Shown: positions 1 through 5,504 of the stretch, one piece after another | Layout: each line of letters opens with the position of its first letter | Position numbering within the stretch: position 1 is the first letter of the stretch | Assembly: GCA_029961005.1 (NCBI GenBank) | Contig: JASBVW010000101.1 | Span: forward strand, 1-5,844 | Origin: Bacillota bacterium | Lineage (GTDB): Bacteria; Bacillota; UBA5301; JASBVW01 | Length of the DNA stretch: 5,844 bases | Reading direction: 5' to 3' | Position numbers and translations under genes: made by a program | Notes under the pieces: model-generated | The model's input: the letters and a program-made list of their open reading frames with translations, nothing else | The model's database searches: none | What the model was told of the DNA's origin: nothing

Positions 1-572
1 GAAGATATGAGCATCACCGGGCTGGAGGCCGAGCATTTCTTCCACATCCAGCCGACGCCGCTCAAAAAGAGGAGCGCCCCCACTCCTAAAAGGCATCTTC
101 CCTGAAAGCTGGCCCACAGGGGCTGGATGAATTGCGGCGCGAGATACCATTCAGCCAACCCCAAGCCCAAAGGCAAAAGAGACACCACGGCGGCAGTCAG
201 GCGCCCCTGGGCCGTGAGCGTTCTCAGCAATCCCTCGATGCGTTGCCGCTCGCGGATCGCCTCGGCGATATTAACCAGCAACCGAGCCAGGTTACCTCCG
301 GTCTTGCTCTGCACTGTAACCGCCGCGGCCAGTAAGTCAACTTCTTCCCCCGGCCAGCGCTTTCTCAAGTGAGCCATGGCCGCCTCTACCGTCCATCCCG
401 CCTGGAGCTGGAGGGCAAGCTGGCGCGCTTCGCGGGAGGCAGGAGGAGGAAACTCGCGGCCCGCAAACTCCAAGGCTTGGGGAAGGCTAAGCCCGGCTTT
501 AACAGCCCCCGCCAGGAAGTGCAGCAGGTCAGGCAGTTGGCGCCTGAAGCGTACGAAGTAGAGGCGGCGCAA
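1..572 (-). CDS. tadB: TadB-like inner-membrane platform protein (T2SS F domain), 3' end cut by window edge
   Basis: The 190 residues visible match the cytoplasmic T2SSF domain and C-terminal membrane part of TadB, the polytopic platform protein that works with TadC and the TadA ATPase in Tad pilus assembly. Seen: a family-typical RRQLPDLL...AVKAGLSLPQALE stretch at residues 10-35, TGGNLARLL at 91-99, an Arg-rich helix at 107-118 followed by LTAQGRLTA, then two hydrophobic segments at about 126-144 and 161-177. The start is taken as TTG at 572-570, because GGGAG at 583-579 sits six bases upstream and no in-frame ATG occurs until residue 66. The frame stays open further upstream, but that DNA encodes the end of TadA. 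Usual TadB proteins are about 300 residues, with one or two extra N-terminal membrane segments before this domain; here these are missing. No stop is seen before base 1, though the last residues already follow the final membrane helix, so the end is probably near. Identity is firm; start and end are less so. Confidence 0.88.
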   Translation of the reverse strand, partial: MRRLYFVRFRRQLPDLLHFLAGAVKAGLSLPQALEFAGREFPPPASREARQLALQLQAGWTVEAAMAHLRKRWPGEEVDLLAAAVTVQSKTGGNLARLLVNIAEAIRERQRIEGLLRTLTAQGRLTAAVVSLLPLGLGLAEWYLAPQFIQPLWASFQGRCLLGVGALLFLSGVGWMWKKCSASSPVMLIS

Positions 573-578
573 GAACTT

Positions 579-583
579 CTCCC
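579..583 (-). promoter_or_regulatory. Shine-Dalgarno GGGAG for the TTG start of tadB
   Basis: On the minus strand GGGAG is followed by six bases and then TTG at 572-570. It lies just after, and close to, the stop codon (589-587) of the upstream fusion gene, which suggests translational coupling. It is the reason for choosing a TTG start, since no other start codon with a plausible site precedes the conserved T2SSF domain. Confidence 0.6.
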
Positions 584-586
584 GGA

Positions 587-2602
587 TTAGCCGGCCTGCT
601 CCACCTTCTGCCATCTATCCCCCTCCCGCCAGGAAAAGATCTCTTCGAGCAAGGGGCGCTCCCCACTCCCACCGGCAATCTTGGCTATGCTGAGCACCCT
701 CCTTCGCCCATCACTTCCCCGGCCCATATGCACGATAAGGTGAATGGCTGCCCCAATCTGGTCGCGGATAGCCCGCACAGGCAGATCCAGGCCTGACATC
801 AGCACCATCGTCTCCAGTCGCGAGAGAGCATCCCAGGGAGAGTTGGCATGCAGGGTAGCGAGTGAACCATCATGGCCGGTATTCATAGCCTGAAGCATAT
901 CCAGGGCCTCGCCGCCCCGGACCTCGCCCACTATAATCCGATCAGGGCGCATGCGCAAAGCATTGCGCACCAAATCGCGAATAGTCACCATGCCTTCCCC
1001 CTCTATGTTAGGGGGGCGCGCTTCCAGGCGTACGACATGTTCCTGCTGCAGCCTGAGTTCCGCGGCGTCCTCTATCGTGATGATCCGCTCCCAGGGCGGG
1101 ATAAAGGCGGAAAGGGTATTCAGCAGGGTGGTCTTCCCTGCACCGGTGCCCCCCGTTACCAGTATGTTCCTGCGCTCAATGACGCTCTGGCGTAAGAAAT
1201 CGGCCATCTCCGGGGAAAGCGTCCCGAGGCGCATCAAGTCTTCCATGGTCAAGGGGTGAGCGGAGAACTTGCGGATGGTAATTAGAGGACCATTCAAGGC
1301 TAGGGGAGGAATGATGACGTTGACGCGCGAGCCATCCGGAAGACGGGCATCTACCATCGGACTGGCTTCGTCCACCCGCCGACCCAGGGGAGCCACGATC
1401 CGCTCGATTAGCCGCATCACTTGCGCCTCGTTTAAAAAGACCTGCTCCACCTTTACCAAGCGGCCTCTCTTCTCAATAAAGACCTGATGCGCTCCGTTCA
1501 CCATTATTTCCGTGATTTCCGGGTCACGAAGAAGGTCTTCTAATTGCCCCAACCCAAGCAAGTCCTGCCCTAACTCTTCTAACAGGCGTTCCCGTGCTCT
1601 CCGCTCCAGTTTCTGCACCTCTGGGATTTCAGCCAGCACCCGGACCAAATGCTCTCCTACTGCCCTCTTCAAATCCGCCCCTTCCCCTTGCCCGGAAGCC
1701 ACTAACTCAGAGAGATCGAGATGTTGCAGGGCCTTTTGATAGATCTTTTCTTTCAGCTCCAACCAGGCCGACTTCTCATAGAGAGCAAGCCCCTCTTGCT
1801 CCTGCACGACCTCAATTTGATTCAACGGCTGAACGGTGTACTCGGGGTTAATCTCTTTTTGTGCCACTATCTGTTTAGCTAAGCGGTCTACGGCCGAAAG
1901 AACCGGGGAGTGAGGAGAAAAGGAACGGAGAGGGAGCCCTCTATTAATGGAGGCAATAAGCGCTCGACCGTCGCTGGGAACCACCCCGAAGATCTCCCGC
2001 TCCAGGGAAGCCCGTATCTCTGTCTTACCGAGTTCCATGGCGCTTCCCGCCCGGTTGAGAATCAGTTGTACCTTGCCTTGCGGAATGTGGAGCTTGTCCA
2101 TGGTTCTTAAAGCGCGTTTGACTTTGTACAAGGTAGAAAGATCGGGCTGGAGGACCAGAAAGACCCTGGCCGCCCTCTCTAAGGCCGGCAATACCCGTTC
2201 GTCGAAGGAACACGGTGTATCCACCAGCACGAATTCAAACTCACCCTGGAGCAGCCGCAAAATTTGGGCCACCTGGGCAGCCGTGAGGGCCTGCCAAACC
2301 TCCTCCTCCGGAGGAGGGAGCAGATACACGCCGGAAGAATGCGGGATCAGAGAGGGGCGCAGATCCTCAATCGTCAGGCTCTCTACCCGCTTGCCGACCA
2401 AGTTGGACCAGCCGTTCTTTGCCTCCACATCCAAAAGAGCTGCCGCATCACCCCAACAGGGATTTAGGTCCACTATCACCGTAAGCCGCCGATGACTGCT
2501 GGCCAGGGCTATTCCCAAGTTGCAGGCTAGGGTCGTCTTCCCCACTCCCCCCTTGGTGCTGAAGAACGTCATCACCGCTCCGACTCCTTTTTTCTCGCTC
2601 AT
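587..2602 (-). CDS. tadA: TadZ/CpaE MinD-like ATPase fused to TadA/CpaF secretion ATPase
   Basis: One open frame of 671 residues joins two normally separate Tad proteins. Residues about 10-247 are a ParA/MinD ATPase of the TadZ/CpaE type: deviant Walker A KGGVGKTT at 17-24, VIVDLNP with D45, Walker B FVLVDTP with D128, and the CpaE-like ending INRGLPL...SPV at 219-233. TadZ places the machine in the cell. Residues about 275-671 are a complete TadA/CpaF hexameric ATPase that powers pilus assembly: N-terminal helical domain at 278-345, EIMVNG at 365-370, GRRVDEASPMVDARLPDGSR at 407-426, Walker A GGTGAGKTT at 484-492, ITIEDAAEL at 508-516, Walker B-like RIIVGEVR at 555-562, and the His-box region NTGHDGSLATLHANSP at 574-589. 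The linker at 248-275 is Glu/Gln-rich with no stop. Both nucleotide sites look intact, so both halves are probably active. The usual N-terminal receiver-like domain of CpaE is absent. The first ATG (2602) has a weak ribosome site; GTG 2575 or ATG 2572 fits better. The 5' end overlaps the secretin gene by 155 bases. Confidence 0.93.
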   Translation of the reverse strand: MSEKKGVGAVMTFFSTKGGVGKTTLACNLGIALASSHRRLTVIVDLNPCWGDAAALLDVEAKNGWSNLVGKRVESLTIEDLRPSLIPHSSGVYLLPPPEEEVWQALTAAQVAQILRLLQGEFEFVLVDTPCSFDERVLPALERAARVFLVLQPDLSTLYKVKRALRTMDKLHIPQGKVQLILNRAGSAMELGKTEIRASLEREIFGVVPSDGRALIASINRGLPLRSFSPHSPVLSAVDRLAKQIVAQKEINPEYTVQPLNQIEVVQEQEGLALYEKSAWLELKEKIYQKALQHLDLSELVASGQGEGADLKRAVGEHLVRVLAEIPEVQKLERRARERLLEELGQDLLGLGQLEDLLRDPEITEIMVNGAHQVFIEKRGRLVKVEQVFLNEAQVMRLIERIVAPLGRRVDEASPMVDARLPDGSRVNVIIPPLALNGPLITIRKFSAHPLTMEDLMRLGTLSPEMADFLRQSVIERRNILVTGGTGAGKTTLLNTLSAFIPPWERIITIEDAAELRLQQEHVVRLEARPPNIEGEGMVTIRDLVRNALRMRPDRIIVGEVRGGEALDMLQAMNTGHDGSLATLHANSPWDALSRLETMVLMSGLDLPVRAIRDQIGAAIHLIVHMGRGSDGRRRVLSIAKIAGGSGERPLLEEIFSWREGDRWQKVEQAG

Positions 2603-3809
2603 CTTCCGCTTCTAACCCCCTTCTGGCTTCTTCTGGGTCGAGCGCAGAATCCGCGCATTCGACCGTCACCAGGATGAGCAACTCCGTCTCTTCCGCCACC
2701 TGCTTGTGCACCCTGAAGAGCTCCCCCAAAAGCGGCAGGCGCCCCAGTAGCGGCACCTGCTGCCTTTTATCAGCTTCTTCCCGCTGGAAGAGGCCGCTGA
2801 TCACCATGGTGGAGCCAGCTCTCAGGACGACCGAGGTCTCCGCGGCTCTCCGGCGCAAGGCAGGTATGATAGACCCTTGAAGAGAGGTGCCATTGCTCCA
2901 ATCCAGCGAGCTTACTTCGGGCTTGACTCTGATTGCTATCCGCCCGTCCGGGCAAAGTCTGGGGTGGAAGAAGATCTGCACCCCGTACCCCTTCCATTCC
3001 ACGCGAGGGTTGCCATCCCAAACCATCGGCACCGGAACCTCCCCGCCGGCAGTCAAGACAGCTTCTCCCCCATCAACGGCGATCAGAGAGGGCTCAGCCA
3101 AGAATTTGGCCTTGCCCGCAGACTCCAGCCACTTTAATTTAGCGAGCAAACCGGTCAAACTCGTCCCTTCGGTACTGGGGATCACGGCTGGCCATTCCAA
3201 GCCGATTTCGCGGAGAGCCGAACGCTGTAACTCGATCACTTTCACCTTGAGCCGAATCTGGGTTTTCTCCCCTTCCGCTCGTTCCGGCTGCTCTTCCTTC
3301 ACTTTGAGCAGGTTAACCACCCGGGGAGCAAAAAGGAGGGCGATCTTTTCCGCTCGTTCGACCTCGCCGGCCCCGGCCACTACCCCTTCTAAAACCAAAG
3401 CATCCCGGACTATCCGTACCGATACCCCCGGCACGCCCAGCGCACCCTCTACCTCCTCTGGGCTGCCATACCACCGGTTTACCACTTGCAGCTCCAGAGA
3501 AGAGTTAGTCTCGCCTCCCCAAAAGAGAAGGTTGGTCGTCCCCACCTGCCGGGCATTGACTAGCAGGCGATCCGCAGCGACCAGGGTTACATCGGCAATG
3601 GCAGGATTCCCTACCGCTACTCGGCTGCAGCCAGGGGGCAGAGCCAAAAGGCGAGACGTGTTAACCGGCAAGACGAGGGGCGCTCCCTGCTCCTCCCGCA
3701 GCGGGAGGAGATCAACCCCTTGAGCTGCCTGACCGGGGCACGCCTGAAAGAGGCCTAACGCGGCCAAAAGGATAGCCGCTAAATATAATGAGCTCCCTCT
3801 CCACTTCAT
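2448..3809 (-). CDS. cpaC: CpaC/RcpA-type secretin of the Tad system
   Basis: This 453-residue exported protein should form the ring-shaped channel through which the Tad pilus leaves the cell. Residues 1-30 look like a signal peptide (KWR, hydrophobic 8-22, Ala-rich cleavage region near 28-29). An N-terminal pilus-formation domain follows at about 42-108, with PPGCSRVAVGNPAIADV; then a BON-like region at about 112-170; then the secretin domain at about 184-383, with AKFLAEPSLIAVDGGEA, EVPVPM, YGVQIFFHPRL, the variable IPALRRRAAETSVVLRAGS segment and VPLLGRLPLLGELF at 352-365. A Cys at 24 follows LFQA, a poor lipobox, so lipidation is unlikely. The ATG at 3809 overlaps the CpaB stop as ATGA, and GGGAGG lies eleven bases upstream (GAGG at four bases). 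The tail after residue about 397 is hydrophilic, has no family match, and is read over the start of the next gene in another frame. It may be non-native; see findings. The domain call is firm and the exact C-terminus is doubtful. Confidence 0.9.
   Translation of the reverse strand: MKWRGSSLYLAAILLAALGLFQACPGQAAQGVDLLPLREEQGAPLVLPVNTSRLLALPPGCSRVAVGNPAIADVTLVAADRLLVNARQVGTTNLLFWGGETNSSLELQVVNRWYGSPEEVEGALGVPGVSVRIVRDALVLEGVVAGAGEVERAEKIALLFAPRVVNLLKVKEEQPERAEGEKTQIRLKVKVIELQRSALREIGLEWPAVIPSTEGTSLTGLLAKLKWLESAGKAKFLAEPSLIAVDGGEAVLTAGGEVPVPMVWDGNPRVEWKGYGVQIFFHPRLCPDGRIAIRVKPEVSSLDWSNGTSLQGSIIPALRRRAAETSVVLRAGSTMVISGLFQREEADKRQQVPLLGRLPLLGELFRVHKQVAEETELLILVTVECADSALDPEEARRGLEAEDEREKRSRSGDDVLQHQGGSGEDDPSLQLGNSPGQQSSAAYGDSGPKSLLG
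2584..2588 (-). promoter_or_regulatory. Shine-Dalgarno AGGAG inside the 5' end of the TadZ-TadA gene
   Basis: AGGAG on the minus strand is eight bases before GTG at 2575-2573 and eleven before ATG at 2572-2570. Both are in frame, just ahead of the conserved FFSTKGGVGKTT start of the MinD fold. The longer ATG at 2602 has only GGAAG pressed directly against it. This supports true initiation at residue 10 or 11 of the long form, but both products would work, so the choice is open. Confidence 0.45.
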
Positions 3810-4624
3810 CGCCCCTCGCCCCTCCCTTCCATCTGAACCGAAACTGCTTCTACCCGGACACCGCGGAAGATCCTCATTTTTGGTGCCGGCAAACTCGCCG
3901 GCTTTGTTTCAGCCCGTGGAATGACCTCTTTCCAAGAAGTAGGCTTGAGCGGGAAGGTCATCTCCTCATCTTGAGCAGAGCGGAGTGCAAATCTAATCCG
4001 GCCATACTCCTGTGCCAACGCCACCAGTTGCGCCTGTGGCGGCGTTACTCCCAACGTCAAGCTGAGCTGTACCGGGTCGAAGCCTATCTCACTGCTCGCC
4101 CTGGAGCGGGACTCTCCAGCAGTCTCCCCGTTCACGGCCAAAATGGGGACGTTCTGCAGAAAGGTCAGGGCCCTACTCTCTCCGCTTTCCTCCCCCGGGC
4201 TCACCACGATGAGGTCGATACGGTCGCCCGGGGAGATCAAGGGCCGGAGCGCGGGGTCGCCCTCTACACCGATGGTCATAGCTCTCCACCCGGGCTGCAG
4301 AGCACCGCCCAACATCCCTCCTTTGCCCCGGCGTAGCTTTGCTTCTACAATCTGCTCCTGAGCCAGGACAGGCCAAGCCAAGTGGGAGCCCAAAGCCGCC
4401 TCGCTTTGAGAGAGAGCTCCTGGCAAAATGAACTCTGGCGGCATCAAGCGCACCATCAGGTCACCTTTTTGCAGCAGATGGCCGGCCGGTAGGTCGGTCG
4501 CCGCCACCACCACCTGTTCTAGCCGTGTCTCCTTTTGCCACTTCTTCGCTTCCCGGTGGACCAGGAGAAAGGCTAAACCGGCCGCTAGAAGAGCACAGAA
4601 AAAGGCCAACGCGAGACTGCGCAC
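3806..4624 (-). CDS. cpaB: CpaB/RcpC Tad pilus assembly protein with SAF domain
   Basis: A 272-residue protein with one N-terminal membrane or signal-anchor helix at 3-22, then a periplasmic or extracytoplasmic region. Residues about 36-97 form an SAF domain (VVVAATDLPAGHLLQKGDL, ending in PVLAQEQIVEAKL), and about 112-218 form the CpaB/RcpC domain (RAMTIGVEGD, ISPGDRIDLIVV at 130-141, LSLTLGVTPPQAQ, GRIRFALRS). The end, FRGVRVEAVSV at 253-263, matches the short beta strand that closes this family. CpaB/RcpC proteins accompany the secretin in Tad systems and are thought to help its assembly or gating, possibly through glycan binding by SAF. The gene lies immediately upstream of the secretin and shares its stop with the secretin ATG, so the two are coupled. 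The given start is GTG at 4624-4622, but the Shine-Dalgarno site is about 20 bases from it; an in-frame ATT at 4636 has ideal spacing and would add four residues. Confidence 0.92.
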   Translation of the reverse strand: MRSLALAFFCALLAAGLAFLLVHREAKKWQKETRLEQVVVAATDLPAGHLLQKGDLMVRLMPPEFILPGALSQSEAALGSHLAWPVLAQEQIVEAKLRRGKGGMLGGALQPGWRAMTIGVEGDPALRPLISPGDRIDLIVVSPGEESGESRALTFLQNVPILAVNGETAGESRSRASSEIGFDPVQLSLTLGVTPPQAQLVALAQEYGRIRFALRSAQDEEMTFPLKPTSWKEVIPRAETKPASLPAPKMRIFRGVRVEAVSVQMEGRGEGR

Positions 4625-4641
4625 ATTTACGATAATAGCCG

Positions 4642-4650
4642 CTCCCTCCT
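4642..4650 (-). promoter_or_regulatory. Strong Shine-Dalgarno AGGAGGGAG upstream of cpaB
   Basis: The core GGAGG (4649-4645) is eight bases before ATT at 4636-4634, eleven before ATC at 4633, and twenty before GTG at 4624. No ATG, GTG or TTG lies in frame at normal spacing. The site therefore either drives a rare ATT start or acts at unusually long range. Confidence 0.55.
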
Positions 4651-4654
4651 CACT

Positions 4655-5482
4655 TCAATTTAGCCAGGGAGATGGTTCGGTCCGAACGCGCAGGTCGCGC
4701 CAGAGCAGAAGAACTGAGGTTTTACCCGCCCTCTCCTCAGCGCTGACCAGTACCTCCTCCTCTCCGCGCATAAACAAAAGCGCACCTCCCTCTCCAGACC
4801 CTGCCAGGTCAGCCGGCAAGGCCACCATTTGCCATCTTTGTTCTGCCAGCTTGGTGCGGTAATAAGCCAAAACTTCCTCGCCCCGCGCTTCCGTCTCGTA
4901 CAGGACGGTATAGTGTTTGCCGTTTGGCTCTGCAGTGACATCTTCAATTAAAACCAGCTCCGAAACGCCGGGGTAGATGATGGCTCCGGACAGCTTAGCC
5001 CGTACCTCTTGGAGGGAGACCTTTTTTCTCTCCCCGCCCAGCCGCTGCACCTCGATATAGATATAGGTACCGCGCCGTTCTGCGTCAGGGAAGGCCGTAA
5101 TCGTGCAGAGGCAATCCTTGTTCCGAAAACCCATGTACAAGAACACCTCCTCGGAAAGCAGATGAGCTGAAGAGCGGAGTGCCTCAGGTAGGGGGAGTGG
5201 AATGTAACGCCACCCTTTACTTTCCATGGCCTTGAGTACAAATCTCTTCACCGCTTTTGTCTCGTCTGGGGTCAAAAGGACGGTCACGCGGCGCGGAACC
5301 AGGTTGACTACTGCCTTCAGGTCCTGCAAAACCTGGGCCTGGGGATACAGCGGCACCTCAGGGAACTCGCTCTCCGCCCAAGCTGTTTTAGCCCACCCTG
5401 CTTCCCACCAAAGTACCAAAAGCAAACAGAAGCCCCAAAGCTGCCATTTGAGACCTTCCCTGCCCCGTACGCCCGTCTTCAC
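4655..5482 (-). CDS. Secreted protein of unknown function with two tandem copies of one domain
   Basis: I do not recognise a named family for this 275-residue protein. Residues 12-37 form an export signal (basic start, hydrophobic 15-29, Ala-rich AKTAWA end), so it should act outside the membrane. The rest is two copies of one alpha/beta unit, about 42-147 and 166-261. Each has a hydrophobic-Tyr-Pro start (PLYP at 44-47, IIYP at 168-171), a strand ending in a threonine/charged turn (LLTPDE; YETEAR), an amphipathic helix ending in a Trp-containing turn (MESKGW at 86-91; LAEQRW at 212-217), then strands (VFLYMGF and TYIYIEV; ALLFMRG and SVLLLW). Copy 1 holds CLC at 124-126. The GTG start at 5482 has AGGGGG eight bases upstream; no better start is seen. 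The gene lies 22 bases after the TadE-like stop and 30 before cpaB, so it is probably a Tad envelope accessory protein. That role is inferred from position only. Confidence 0.8.
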   Translation of the reverse strand: MKTGVRGREGLKWQLWGFCLLLVLWWEAGWAKTAWAESEFPEVPLYPQAQVLQDLKAVVNLVPRRVTVLLTPDETKAVKRFVLKAMESKGWRYIPLPLPEALRSSAHLLSEEVFLYMGFRNKDCLCTITAFPDAERRGTYIYIEVQRLGGERKKVSLQEVRAKLSGAIIYPGVSELVLIEDVTAEPNGKHYTVLYETEARGEEVLAYYRTKLAEQRWQMVALPADLAGSGEGGALLFMRGEEEVLVSAEERAGKTSVLLLWRDLRVRTEPSPWLN

Positions 5483-5490
5483 TCGCTTTA

Positions 5491-5496
5491 CCCCCT
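5491..5496 (-). promoter_or_regulatory. Shine-Dalgarno AGGGGG for the GTG start at 5482
   Basis: AGGGGG is followed by eight bases (TAAAGCGA) and then GTG at 5482-5480, giving good spacing. It sits inside a four-codon reading frame, ATG at 5503 to TAA at 5489, which is probably chance. The site lies directly after the stop of the TadE-like gene, consistent with coupled translation. Confidence 0.5.
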
Positions 5497-5504
5497 CTCC
5501 ATGC

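Noticed and set aside
2302..2317. Perfect 16-base palindrome CCTCCTCCGGAGGAGG
   Set aside because: It is explained by codons for three Pro followed by Glu residues in the TadZ half (residues about 96-101). No flanking conserved site or loop suggests an operator or terminator.
1947..2495. 182-codon plus-strand frame opposite the TadZ half
   Set aside because: Ser/Arg/Thr-rich shadow of a gene with clear conserved motifs on the other strand; no family resemblance.
2584..2593. Run of six A before GGAG as a programmed frameshift site from secretin into the fusion frame
   Set aside because: The run is not in the phase needed for a canonical -1 slippery heptamer, and the fusion frame is +1 relative to the secretin. 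No stem-loop was seen after it.
2887..3723. 278-codon open frame on the plus strand opposite the secretin gene
   Set aside because: It mirrors the secretin codons, has a low-complexity Ser/Arg/Thr/Pro-rich composition typical of antisense shadows in GC-rich DNA, and shows no domain or clear ribosome site.
3788..4336. 182-codon plus-strand frame opposite cpaB
   Set aside because: Antisense shadow of CpaB, with no recognisable motif and an unlikely composition.
5489..5503. Four-codon frame ATG to TAA between the TadE-like gene and the next gene
   Set aside because: It overlaps the ribosome-binding site of the next gene and is too short to support; probably chance.
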